The notes beneath the pieces were generated by a model, which did no database searches, was not told the DNA's origin, and worked only from the letters and a program-made list of their open reading frames with translations. Positions 1 through 10,069 of a DNA stretch of 64,000 nt are shown here, in pieces. Source of the stretch: Amphibalanus amphitrite (Eukaryota; Arthropoda; Thecostraca; Balanomorpha; Balanidae); NCBI RefSeq assembly GCF_019059575.1, contig NW_024881790.1, forward strand, positions 372,001-436,000. Direction: 5' to 3'. The position numbers and the translations under genes were made by a program. Each line of letters begins with the position of its first letter. The stretch's first letter is position 1.

Positions 1-1023
1 TTTTGTTTTTTCATATATAATTTTTAAGATTTAAATTCAACATAATTGTTTTATAAATTCTCGTAAAAAAAATAAGTGTTGACATGAAATTGTAATTTGT
101 AGGACGCTTGATAAATTACGGTAACTACGCAAATGTGCTTAGTTACGGAGGTGTAAACAATTCCAGCTGTGGCTTTGTGAAACGGATTTATTTGCGCTCC
201 GTAGTTTGAAAGGGTGTGAATTACGGAAAGGTGTAAGTTACGGCAGAGTTTTATGAAACGAGGCCCTGGTGGCTGCTTTTCTGCTGTATGCAGGTATTGG
301 GGTTTTGCCAGATGTGGTTCCTACTGCTACACCACTATGTTTACCCAATACTAGAAAAGTTATTTTGCTAGTAAAAGGCAAGCAAATTGGAAGTTAATTT
401 ATCAAATTGGTTATAAATGATTACGAGATAGTAATAAATACATTTTGATTGAATAATTGTTTAAATACTCAACCGTGAAACTGTATTCTGGTAGGTTTAG
501 TAGAAATAAGTCCGTGCAACCTTGTATTTAGGGCCTTGGTATTCACAATCATTGGTTAAGGGTAGGGGTAGGAGTAACGGACGGGTAACGGGTTATTTTT
601 GTGGCCGTATTCACAATCGAAGTTTACCCCTGATGGTCGCCCGGCGCCACGCAGACGGCACCACGCAGGCCAGGTGTATTATAATGTAACGTATAACTAT
701 CATGGACGAAACCGCTTACTCGATTATAACCTCGGCAACAGTGAAAAACGAAGTTTTCCCCAAATTCGTCGAAACTTTGTCCCATCGTACGGACATTGGG
801 TGCCTGCTGCCGCCAGTGACGTCATAGTATGCTAATTTTTCAAGACACAATTTTCGGTTACTTACCGTGCACAATTTGAAATCGAATATTTTTTCGGTAA
901 GAAATTCTTGGCCAGACGCTGAAGCTGCCAAAACTCACGTGAGAGCTTCGATCAGGAGCTTGGAGCCAGCGTCCTTTTGAAAAAAAAAAAACGAACTATA
1001 GTCCACGATCCTAGCCACTACAC
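1..1023. other. AT-rich stretch without recognisable gene
   Basis: I see no gene here. The short open frames (for example 599-835 on the plus strand and 716-931 on the minus strand) have no recognisable motif and overlap one another on opposite strands. The stretch contains a GGTTAAGGGTAGGGGTAGG-like segment near 555-575 and an A-run near 980-990. The mariner insertion follows directly. Confidence 0.5.
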
Positions 1024-1025
1024 TA

Positions 1026-2383
1026 CAGGGTGGAAAGTAATTACGCGAACATACTTTTTCGTCTTATAGCAATGGAAAAAGCGGCGGTGACATGAAAATT
1101 TCATCTTTTCATATATTCCTATTTATGTGCGATACACTGACAAAGGCGTTCAGGCATAATTGACATGAGCATGTCAAGCACTGTTGGCCAAAGCTTAGTC
1201 CACGCCTCCTGGAGCTGTCTGGTGAGGCAATCGATGTTAGTGGCTACTAGCAGCTCTTAGACGCTCTCCTGAAGAGTCGCCTGGATATTTTTGATCAAAT
1301 TGAGGTCTGGGCTATTCCCAGATTGACCATTATATGCCCAGAAGAAGAACGGGTTCTCAAAGCACCAGTCTTGCGTCTTTTTGGCCGTGAGAGGAAGGAC
1401 TTTATCAATCATGAAGAAGAGTTTCTTTGCGTCGGGCACAAAAGTGCGCTCAATCATTTTGCCCCTTTTGGTGCATTGATGGATTAAATAAAGAGATTCG
1501 TCTGGAAGGATGTTCCACTAGTTGTATACTTTATTTTTTGTGGCCTTGTTGGTCACTACATGCAATTCTGACACCATCCGGGCGCTCATAACACGCTGAT
1601 GTGTGTTCCTTTGCCGGATGTTTGAAGGTTGGGACGGGCGGGACGTCGGACGCATCAGCAGCCCCCAACGCGTTGTTCTGCAGGTTTGACGGATGAAATA
1701 GCTTCGAAGATGTCTCACCCAACCACAAAGCCAGCTGCCTGTCCTCCTCTGTTCAGGTTTGGCGGTCTTAAGAAAACTTAAATTGACAATCCTGCTGTTA
1801 ATTCATGAATTTTGGCCATCTCGATTGTTTGTACGGCTTGATTTTCGAATTTTCACGGATTTATGTATGAATCGTGATATCTTAGATGGGGTACCCGGCC
1901 AAAGTAAACCATTTCGCCTGTTTTCGGGTCGACTGTTGTCGTTTGGTCGCGGAAATGGTGACCACCCATTCGGCGCCTGAATTCGCCGAGGTTTTACTGC
2001 CGCCAACGGCTTTGCTTTTTAAGTCCTCTTAAGTTTTATTATGCTTCAACCAAACGTGTAATTGAGTAATGCTGGTGCCGAGACCGTTCCGAGTCCCTTC
2101 CGCACCAATCCAGCCAAAATAATCACAAACGCTTTCCCTGGCAACTTCAAATTGATCTCTTTGCCCATTTTGGTCTTGAGCAGCGTATGGCGTCAGCACC
2201 ACTCGAAGCCGAGAGGTGTTGTAGACCTTCCAAGTCATTTTTCAAAGTAAGGTCACTTTTGTTAGATGAGGCGACAACAAACACGACCAGTCATGTTCCA
2301 TAACAGCCCGCGCTCATGCAAAATCTCCACTGACAGGCGAAATTGTAAGAAAATACATGTTCGCGTAATTACTTTCCACCCTG
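1026..2383 (-). mobile_element. Decayed Tc1/mariner-type transposon
   Basis: Perfect terminal inverted repeats of about 27 bp begin CAGGGTGGAAAGTAATTACG at the left end, and the reverse complement closes the element at 2383. Both ends are flanked by TA (1024-1025 and 2384-2385), the target duplication of Tc1/mariner elements. The length of 1358 bp is normal for a full mariner. The minus strand holds broken pieces of a transposase, so the coding sense is right to left. The unbroken inverted repeats and TA duplications show that the whole insertion is present although its gene is dead. It may still respond to a transposase supplied elsewhere, which cannot be judged from this window. Confidence 0.92.
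1257..2238 (-). pseudogene. mariner transposase pseudogene
   Basis: Three minus-strand frames carry transposase-like pieces in the correct order. The frame 1803-2006 is probably from the N-terminal half. The frame 1531-1728 contains DASDVPPVPTFKHPAKEH, resembling the 'D..VPPVP..KHP..VM' stretch of some mariner transposases that sits between catalytic acidic residues. The frame 1257-1457 contains SGNSPDLNLIKNIQATLQ, the decayed form of the conserved 'SPDLNPIENLWA.LK' box that carries the third catalytic acidic residue. The pieces lie in different frames separated by stops, so at least two frameshifts have accumulated. The family assignment rests on motif memory, not on a search. Confidence 0.75.
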
Positions 2384-2385
2384 TA

Positions 2386-3030
2386 TAGTGTGGTGGCTAG
2401 CCGCGGCTGCCGTATACGGCAGCCGCGGCTGGGGAGCTCATTAGTGTGAATTTTGAACCTAATCCCAATAGATGCCAGCTTGTATCATATAGCTCAGTAT
2501 GTGACATCATTGTGACGTCACCCGCAAGATGGCGCTAATTGGTCGGCCGATTCGTGTAATACACTTGGCGAATACAATGCCAGGTCAGGAGAAAGGGGAC
2601 GAGTGAAGGAGAGAGGGATGGTCAGCCGTTTTCGGAGGGCCGATCGGCAGAGGGCTGCGTGGCGCAAGAATCTTTTACCTGTAAGATACCGATCATTTAT
2701 CACGGACGCCGATAAAAATCGCCTTTCAGTGCACTAATACGGGCTGGCAGGGACGTCTCAAAATGACTGTGGGAGCGCGCGCGCTAGAGTCGCCGGCCGT
2801 CACCGGCCACACAGAGTGAGAACGGCAGCCACCACGCGCACTAATCGCTTCCGGCTTTTTGAACGGTGTGCTCCCGGCTGCCGGCGTCCCGGCCCAGTGG
2901 GGCTGCTCCCGGCTCCCGCAATCAGTGTCTCACTGTCTAATCAAGCTGCGGCCTGTCCGATGAAATGGACGCAGCCACAGTTTGACTCGATCATTGAGTA
3001 GCCGCTTCTCTGAAGCAGAGGGTTTAGTTG
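2386..3030. other. Non-coding stretch between two transposons
   Basis: No gene recognised. GCCGCGGCTGCCGTATACGGCAGCCGCGGC-type inverted repeat sequence at about 2400-2430 could form a strong hairpin. The rest, including the GC-rich part near 2760-2960, shows no coding signal that I can support. Confidence 0.4.
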
Positions 3031-3034
3031 TTAA

Positions 3035-4224
3035 CCCGCGCCCTGCTGGGGGGGGGGGTGTTTGAACACCCCCCCTTGTGGTTTTTCGCGAATATCTCAA
3101 AAACGGCGGCGCGGAGCGCCGCCGTTTTTGGTACACCTTATCATACATCAATTCTACACATGTTGTGAAAATTTCAGATCAAGGTCATTCAAGGTCAGGT
3201 CACCAGGTCACTTGAAGTGACCTCACCTCATAAAAAGTTTCAATGCCTGTCATAGCTACACCGAGTGACCGATCGCTTTGAAACTTTCAGCGATTGCTAA
3301 GAGCAATAGCATGTACAAAATGTATATCTCAGAATTTTGATATCGATGACCTAAGGTCAGGTCAATTTTGCGACCTCCCCATTATAAGTCAATGGGAGAA
3401 AATTGAAATGCGCCTCTTTTGGACGAAGGACATTATAAACACTCCCAAACACCGAATTACAAGTGGTTTAGACACACTGAACATGAAAATGGTGTCCGTG
3501 ACCCTTGTTTGTGCCCTGAGGTCATCTTAGGTCACGAATGGTATCTAACAGTTTTTCGCAAATAACTTTTGATAGAGACATGCTAGAGCGATGAAAACGC
3601 CTTATATGTGTTCAGCTCGACGATACGGATCGACTGATATGCAACATGACCCTTTCCGGTCAGGTCATGACCTTGACCTGAGGTCAAATTTTCAAGTTGA
3701 CCTTTCAAGGTCAAGTTATAGTTCATTCGATGCGTCTTGACGAGAGGAACACGATACCAGTAAAAGTAAGCTGGTACAAGGCTTGGGTCAAAAGTTATTG
3801 CAGAAAAACTGTTTCCGAAAAAATCGGCTATTTTTGCAGTTTTTGCCCCCTGCAGGCAAAACCGTTGACGTTAGGTCAAATCTGAGAGAATTACTCAGAA
3901 AGGGCGTTAATAGGGCTATCGAATGCACTTTTCCGCGGCGCTGTAGCTCTATTGGTTCCCGAGTTATGCGTTAGCTTCTTGGAAATTTTCGACATTCGAC
4001 CTGGAAATCGGCGAAATTTTGCCTTCAATGACCTCTGGTGACCTGACCTTTGACCTGACCAAAAAATTGACCGAAGTGATTTCGTCATTATTTTTTACGC
4101 TCTTTCGAACGCCGCCTTCCGCGTATCGCTACGTGGCCCAGGAGCCGAGTTACAAGGGGGGGTGTTCAAACACCCCCCCCCCCCAGCAGGGCGTGGAAAT
4201 CCAGGACCCCCAGCGGGGCGCGGG
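3035..4224. mobile_element. TTAA-flanked non-autonomous element, family A (CCCGCGCCCTGCTGGGG tips)
   Basis: TTAA at 3031-3034 and 4225-4228 flanks inverted ends: the left starts CCCGCGCCCTGCTGGGG and the right reads ...GGGGCGCGGG. Just inside each end lies a G-run, a short TGTTTGAACA-type spacer and a C-run, so each tip can fold into a hairpin. The right tip holds the tip motif twice (near 4180 and 4205). The interior has no open frame of note but is packed with AGGTCA/TGACCT motifs (about 3170-3240, 3340-3370, 3530-3550, 3640-3720, 4025-4065). TTAA target sites and CCC-starting ends recall piggyBac-type elements, but no transposase is present and the superfamily is inferred only from the ends. 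Confidence 0.8.
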
Positions 4225-4244
4225 TTAAGACATTTCAATTTTAA

Positions 4245-4330
4245 AGGTAGTGTGCCACCTTCCAATGATTTCCCATTTTATTTTTCCTAGGATAATAAGC
4301 CTCTGTTTTTAGTAAAAACATCAATCTGCC
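4245..4330 (+). mobile_element. End fragment of TTAA-flanked element (AGGTAGTGTGCCA family)
   Basis: After TTAA at 4241-4244 the sequence AGGTAGTGTGCCACCTT begins a stretch of about 75 bp that closely matches the left end of the element at 15969 (both continue with GATTTCCCATTTTATTTTTC). I found no matching right end nearby, so this is a solo end or a copy cut by later events. Where the copy stops inside 4330-4860 is not visible. Confidence 0.65.
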
Positions 4331-4863
4331 CCCGAGTGTACCGACCTCCCGGAAACCCATTTTGTATACATTTAAACGAGGAACTTATAGAAAGAACACC
4401 TTTCTATTTTTTTGCATGTCGATTTTTAAGGACCTGAGGTTTATTTTGAAGAAATAAAAATGACAAAAATGTTGGTCCCTAGGGCCATTATAGACAGTTA
4501 AAAAAATACTACGACTTTTTTCAATATGTAAAGCTTTTCTTTCCAATTTTAAAAATACTGTATTAATCTTTGATTCATCGTTAGTTCAAAGCTGTTTACC
4601 GTTTGTTGCTTGCTTAGCTCGTTTTTGAGTTATAGCTCATCAAACTCACCCTTACAATCTGAAGTTTAGACAATATTATGCAATGTAACTCAAAAAGTTT
4701 TCATCTGAGAAGTCTGATATTTTGGCAGGTGTTTTTGGAGCCTATGATTACCCCTTGGCCTTGCACCAATTTTCATTCAAATATGAGAGATGAGGGTGAC
4801 GGGCCTGGTACGATCTATCGTGGAATGCCCCACCTACTATGGATAGCCGCTAGGACGCCTAAT

Positions 4864-5232
4864 GGTTGAGTGTTGACCTGACCTGACCTGACCCGATCTG
4901 GCCTAAATGCATGAAGAAATCATCTGTGATCAAAACTAACATGATATTCGTGATCAGCACCCCGAAAAACCCGATAACAGCTTCACTTTACGCAGTTCTA
5001 GCAGGTCCCGATTTTCCCGACTTTTGGAACATTGACCTGACCTGGAAGGTCAACCAATGGCCTAGGACCTTAAAATTGGGTATCATCGGCTACCTCTCGT
5101 CACGGGCAACACCCTCGTTTTTTTTCCGCGAAGCTCTTGCTTGATCAGGGGCCGAACGGCAGGGGGTCCAACCGACCCCCCCCCCCTCCCCCTACACATT
5201 AGAATCTGGAAAACGCCGCACACATGCGAGGG
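4864..5232 (-). mobile_element. End fragment of a TTAA-flanked G-run hairpin element
   Basis: The right edge reads GCGAGGG followed by TTAA (5233-5236); read inward this is TTAA-CCCTCGCATG, like the 16282 element. About 50 bp inside is a G-run/C-run hairpin (5160-5195, GGGGGTCCAACCGACCCCC). The stretch 4870-5060, including a (TGACC)n run at about 4874-4893, recurs in inverted orientation at about 28740-28915 in Helitron intron 1. The left end was not found. Confidence 0.6.
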
Positions 5233-5509
5233 TTAATATTGTCAATATTGACTACCGTAAAAAGTAAAAGCGGCCAACTTAGCCATTTTCGAAGATATCG
5301 GGATAAAAATTTTGACAGTGGGTCATCGGTTCGGTATGTGTTCAATCACATGCTCCATTTCCCTTTTATTCTTAAGCACAAATGTAAGTTTTGAAGACAG
5401 TCACAATAGCAAATGCTTCGAAAGATGGATAGTGGGCAACATATCCTGAATTCGCCGTGCTGCATGGGAAGTAGTGTTGATGAGAAAAGGGTTTTTGGTT
5501 CAGATTATT

Positions 5510-5570
5510 GTGGGTGCAGAATACATTGTCTGCACCCACTGGAAAAATATTGTGGGTGCAGCTGCACCCT
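5510..5570. repeat. Short palindromes of GTGGGTGCAG
   Basis: GTGGGTGCAG at 5510-5519 is followed after ten bases by its exact reverse complement CTGCACCCAC at 5530-5539. A second copy at 5552-5570 is fused back-to-back with its complement (GGGTGCAGCTGCACCC). Each can form a hairpin. A related GTGGGTGCATCTTCACCCAC palindrome occurs at about 15285-15305, so this looks like a dispersed motif. Confidence 0.7.
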
Positions 5571-5775
5571 TGCACCCATGGTTCCTACGCTTATGGGTAG
5601 ACTGATGTATTTGATATTACAGTTAATGTGTTTGCCCATTTGTTAGGACATCATGCATTTGGGAGAAATGTGTCATGATTGCCATTTTTCTTCATGCAGT
5701 GTCATTTAGCAAATCAAATTTGAGTTCAGAAGGTATATCAAAAATGCTTTCAAATCTTTTATGGCAGTAGTTGAT

Positions 5776-5876
5776 TTTCATGATACCGACAAAATACCAA
5801 ATGCTTTTGGTATATGATACCGAATACCGAATCGGTTTTGGTTCGGTATCGGTATACCGAAATTTTGGTAACCGAT
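5776..5876. repeat. ACCGA/TCGGT-rich imperfect inverted repeats
   Basis: A run of TACCGA and its complement TCGGTA recurs about ten times in 100 bp (for example ATACCGAATACCGAATCGG followed by GGTTCGGTATCGGTATACC). The arms can fold on each other. No gene overlaps it convincingly. Confidence 0.6.
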
Positions 5877-5894
5877 TGACACCACTAGTTTTAA

Positions 5895-6893
5895 CCCGCG
5901 CACCGACGGGGGTCTGCGCCAACTTCGCACCGACGGGGGGGTGGCGGATGACCGCCCCCCCTGAGATCTCGAGAACGAAGCAAGATAGCGACAAGCGGTA
6001 AACGGCATCGGATACGCACGGACAAGGTCTACAATTTTTACTAAGGTCATTTTCAAGTCAGGCCAAAGATGCCGTCACAGGGGTCGAAAAAGTCAAAATG
6101 GCGGCGCTGGATATGGAGTTTTTCTTGAATAACTTTCGAATTAGTCAAGATAGGAACAAACTAAGGGCATCATCGTGATTCTCTCGTCAATCCGCATCGA
6201 ATGATATATATGTTGACCTCGAAAGGTCAAGGTCAAAGGTTGACCTCAGGTCACGTGACCTCGAGGTCATCATGTATATCATTCGATGCGTCTTGACGAG
6301 CTGAACACAATGAGATCATCCGCGCGGCTGTATCTTGTTCCTGTACGGAGTTATTGGCAAAAACCCTTTGGTGACCTTTGATGACGTCACATGACCTTAC
6401 AGCTGCCCAACAGCAAAACAGACCTCAAGGTAGTGAAGGTTGATCGTATATGAAGTCATGTATGGTATATGGGGCCATTCCGACCCGTTTTAGTGGTAAA
6501 AACAGGGAGTTGATTTTTCCCCCATTGACTTCTTATGGGGAGGTCGCGAAATTGACCTGACCTTAGGTCACCGACAGCAAAATTCCGAGATATACAAATT
6601 GTAGCTACTAATGACTTAATAACATCCTGCGACTTTCAAAGGCCTCCGACATCTACTGTAGTTCTGGCACGGTGACAAAGTTGCAAAAAAGTGACTTGAG
6701 GTTGGGTCATTCAAAGTGACCACTGACCTGGTGACCTGACCTTTAAAGTTAGGAGGTTCAAACTTGCACACCATGTGTAAAATTGATGAGAGAATAGTCG
6801 TACTAAAGTTCGCGGCGCTACGCGCCGCGGTTTTCCCGCTATTCGCGAAAAACCGCAGGGGGGGCGGATATCCGCCCCCCGTCGGTGCGCGGG
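5895..6893. mobile_element. TTAA-flanked non-autonomous element, family B (CCCGCGCACCGACGGGG tips)
   Basis: TTAA at 5891-5894 and 6894-6897 flanks ends that are inverted copies: CCCGCGCACCGACGGGG at left and its complement at right. The inner tip hairpin has the spacer GGCGGATATCCGCC. The interior shares blocks with family A. The motif ATTCGATGCGTCTTGACGAG at about 6278 matches 3726, and the block ending near 6650 is the inverse of 3290-3380. So families A and B have a common core but different tips. It has many AGGTCA motifs and no transposase. Confidence 0.82.
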
Positions 6894-7080
6894 TTAACAC
6901 GCGCAGTGGAAGGGGGGCGGATTTCGCCCACCCCTCCTGTTTTTCACCAATAACTCGCGCCGCAAGCATAATATCAATGTGAAATTTCGGCTACCTGTCC
7001 AGAATTGAATTGCGGATCTTCTCGTGCAAGAAGTAAGAAAATCGGTTCACAACTTTTCTAGTAATAGCGGTGTAAAGTCA

Positions 7081-7130
7081 AACATCCTGCCGCCGCGGCG
7101 GCGCGGCGGCGCGGCGGCCGGCGCTAGCCG
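7081..7130. repeat. GGC-rich short tandem repeat
   Basis: A run of (GCGGCG)-type repeats, about 40 bp, nearly all G and C, ending in GGCCGGCGCTAGCC. It lies inside the family C element. It is self-complementary enough to fold. Confidence 0.7.
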
Positions 7131-7426
7131 TTACGCGCCGCCTGAATTGTAGACTGTGCCGGGGCGGGACGGTTCCGTCTTTACATCGCGCTCCTTACCG
7201 CTGATTATATTAGATTCGCGTCAAATTCGGTGAGAAGACTGAGAAATGTACAGGCAATCATATGGTTAAAGAATTTTGAAAATCGGCCGGTAACAACTTG
7301 AGTTATGAGTGTGTAAACACAAAATTGTGATTGCCGCGTTTCCCGCGTCGGCCGATGCCGCTTCAGCCGGCGACATATTACCCTTAGCAGGCTTCTAACT
7401 GCCATATTTATTGTTGGATTATCTAG

Positions 7427-9505
7427 AAATTCAACGCTTCCCATCTTCAGAAAAGTAAGGAAGAACTAGAGCATCATCGACAAACATACATAAATGGCCT
7501 GATCATTAGGTCCAGGACAAAATGGCATGAGGAAGGTGAAAAGTCTTCAAAATACTTTCTAGGATTAGAAAAGAGAAATGCAATTAAAAAAGCTGTGACA
7601 ACACTCAAAGTAAATGATAAAACAATAACAAGTACAAAGTCAATGTTACAAATATTCACAAATGATATGCAAAATAAATACAACAATACACACACCTTGA
7701 CACCAGAGGTTGACGATTATATTAACACAAATGTCACGACCACCTTAACAAATAACGAGCAAAACATTTTGGAGCAACCTATATCATTCCAAGAATTAAC
7801 GGACGCAATAAAGAACATGAAAAAAGGTAAATCTCCTGGGTCAAATGGATTTACCGCATGCTTTTTCAGACACTTCTGGAATAGAGTAGGACCCTTTCTC
7901 TTAAGAGCGTTCACTTTCTGTGCCGCTCAAGGAAAAATGCTGCAGTCACATAAGGAAGGCATAATAACATTAATCCCGAAACCTGGAAAAGCAACAAATA
8001 ATGTAAAAGCCTGGCGTCCTATAACGCTTCTAAACGTCGACTTCAAAATTATATCTTCTGCCGTTTCCTCCAGACTACAGCGTGTAATCGAAAAATTAAT
8101 AGATCCAGCTCAAACTGCATATATCAAAGGGAGATACATCGGAGAGAATACAAGACTTGTGTATGACGTAATTGATAGAGTGGTCAATAACAAAGATTCC
8201 GGTTTAATAATGTCAGCAGATTTCGAGGCAGCCTTCGATTCCCTATCATGGGAATATTTGTCAAAGGTTTTAGGGCAATACAATTTCGGACCTTACTTGC
8301 AGAAGATCATTAAAACGTTGTATCTGAACCCGGAAAACTTTTCTAGAGTAATATTAAATGGTCATCTTGGAGATAAAATACATCTAAAATGCGGGATACG
8401 ACAAGGTGACCCGGTTTCCGGATACCTCTTTAATCTTGCTGTCAACCCGCTTGCAAATCAAATAAAATCTTCCAACAAAATTACAGGTATCAAACTTGCA
8501 AACAGCATCGAAGTTCGTATATCTCAATATGCCGACGATACTTTACTTTTCCTAAAAAACTCCGTTGATTGCTTGCAGGGTGCATTGCGGGAATTGAAAG
8601 ACTTCTCGAATATATCCGGCCTAAAGCTAAATGTAGAAAAAACGTCATGTCTTTCCATTGGCGAACCTAAACGGCAGAATATGGAGGATCACGGCGTCAA
8701 CTGGGTAGACCGTATGAAGGTGCTAGGTGTAACATTCATAAACAATAACAAAAACATTACTCAAATAAATCTAGAACCAAAAGTAGCAAACATTGAAAGG
8801 GAAATAGCTCAATGGAAAAGGAGATATCTAACCCCAATAGGAAAAATAACTGTTATTAAATCACTATTGATATCTAAGATAGTGCATTTATTAATAGCTT
8901 TACCAAATCCCACCCAACAAGAACTAAAAAAGATTGAACGTCTATTTTTCTCGTTTCTTTGGGGTGGCCAACGGGATCCCATCAAAAGAGCTAAAACAAT
9001 ACAAGACTACGAAAGTGGAGGACTACGGATGCTAGATATCAATGCCTTTGCAAACAGTATGAAACTGACGTGGCTAAAAAGATTAAACACTTCAAATGCT
9101 CCGTGGACACAAATGTTAGAATGTAGCTTACCAAACGCCAGAGATATTCCACTATACGGTGCTAAAAAACTAACAAAAGTAGCGAATAGAATACAAAATC
9201 CATTCTGGAAGGACGTACTTCAGACATTTATCACTTATAACTCTCTTTCCAAGCCAGACACGCCTTCATTACTAACCGAAAGTCTTTGGTACTCAGACTA
9301 CGCAAAATTTAAAGGCTCCATCATCAAGGACTGGGATCGTAAAGGACTTCGATTTATCGTAGACCTTTTTGACGAGAAGAATAGAAAGTGGTACACAAAG
9401 GATATGCTAGAGAACAGATACAACATAAAAATGACATTTCTTTGCTATTCAAGTTTAATAAGAAATTCACCATACATACTCACAAATGTTTGTTCTTTCG
9501 TATAG
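7427..9505 (+). CDS. LINE reverse transcriptase ORF, 5'-truncated (L1/Tx1-like)
   Basis: An open frame runs from about 7427 to the stop at 9503-9505 with no convincing ATG at its start, so it is a 5'-truncated second ORF of a non-LTR retrotransposon. The first recognisable residues are IIRSRTKWHEEGEKSSKYF (about 7505-7560), the segment just before the reverse transcriptase in L1-like proteins. The RT motifs follow in order: WRPITLLNVDFKIIS, the SADFEAAFDSLSW block with its catalytic Asp, GIRQGDPVSGYLFNLAV, and YADDTLLF with the catalytic Asp pair (about 8527-8550). The C-terminal half keeps LIALPNPTQQELKKIE, FLWGG and YESGGLRMLD, typical downstream of RT in the L1/Tx1 group. The endonuclease domain is absent. 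No poly(A) tail or 3' UTR is evident; the end abuts a repeat motif. The ORF is much richer in A and T than its surroundings. LINE RTs copy their RNA onto nicked target DNA. Confidence 0.88.
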   Translation, partial: KFNASHLQKSKEELEHHRQTYINGLIIRSRTKWHEEGEKSSKYFLGLEKRNAIKKAVTTLKVNDKTITSTKSMLQIFTNDMQNKYNNTHTLTPEVDDYINTNVTTTLTNNEQNILEQPISFQELTDAIKNMKKGKSPGSNGFTACFFRHFWNRVGPFLLRAFTFCAAQGKMLQSHKEGIITLIPKPGKATNNVKAWRPITLLNVDFKIISSAVSSRLQRVIEKLIDPAQTAYIKGRYIGENTRLVYDVIDRVVNNKDSGLIMSADFEAAFDSLSWEYLSKVLGQYNFGPYLQKIIKTLYLNPENFSRVILNGHLGDKIHLKCGIRQGDPVSGYLFNLAVNPLANQIKSSNKITGIKLANSIEVRISQYADDTLLFLKNSVDCLQGALRELKDFSNISGLKLNVEKTSCLSIGEPKRQNMEDHGVNWVDRMKVLGVTFINNNKNITQINLEPKVANIEREIAQWKRRYLTPIGKITVIKSLLISKIVHLLIALPNPTQQELKKIERLFFSFLWGGQRDPIKRAKTIQDYESGGLRMLDINAFANSMKLTWLKRLNTSNAPWTQMLECSLPNARDIPLYGAKKLTKVANRIQNPFWKDVLQTFITYNSLSKPDTPSLLTESLWYSDYAKFKGSIIKDWDRKGLRFIVDLFDEKNRKWYTKDMLENRYNIKMTFLCYSSLIRNSPYILTNVCSFV

Positions 9506-9924
9506 TGAAAGATTTTAAAAAATCGGCCGGTAACTTTTTGAGTTATCGGCGTGTAAACGCAAAAAAGTCGCTAATATGGCAGACTTGACCACATTTGACC
9601 TCATTTGACCTTGTAGATATTGACCTAGGGTTATGAAATTCACACACAACAGAGTTCCCCATGGCCCCCACCTACCCTCCAAATTTTGTCTTTCTACCTC
9701 CACTGGGAGCTGAGATCTTAGGGGGGGGGCGACATCCGCCCCCCCTTCCACTGGGCGTAGTACTCGCAACCCTTCCACTGCGCGTGTTAAGAGACCATAT
9801 TGACAAAAATTGGCGCTTGAGCTGAAATATCGTTTGCCAAAATTTCAAGCTAAGTGGACAAAAATTGAAGAAATTATCGCCGAAAAGTAGGGTCTCATGG
9901 GGTCTGAAATGCATAGTAGTGACC

Positions 9925-10065
9925 TGGCCTTGAATGACCTTGGTCTGAAATTTTCACAACATGTGTAGAATTGATGTATGATAAGGTGTACCAAAAACGG
10001 CGGCCGGAAATTCGCGAAAACCCACAAGGGGGGTGTTCAACCCCCCCCCCCCAGCAGGGCGCGGG
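9925..10065 (-). mobile_element. Inverted end fragment of family A TTAA element
   Basis: The stretch is the reverse complement of the left end of the 3035 element: ACATGTGTAGAATTGATGTATG, the GTACCAAAAACGGCGG block, then the C-run hairpin and CAGCAGGGCGCGGG against TTAA (10066-10069). Only about 140 bp is present. Confidence 0.78.
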
Positions 10066-10069
10066 TTAA

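Larger units (their letters stand above)
6898..9786. mobile_element. TTAA-flanked element, family C (CACGCGCAGTGGAAGGGG tips), carrying a LINE
   Basis: The element starts CACGCGCAGTGGAAGG right after the TTAA at 6894-6897 that also closes the family B element, and ends CCTTCCACTGCGCGTG before TTAA at 9787-9790. The right tip contains the tip motif twice (about 9745-9765 and 9770-9786), the same layout as family A. A ~60-bp motif (AAATCGGCCGGTAAC...GTGTAAACGC) occurs in related form near 7037, 7272 and 9515, so it sits on both sides of the LINE ORF. The large size (2889 bp) is mostly the LINE at 7427-9505. A related end fragment occurs at 24791. Confidence 0.75.
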
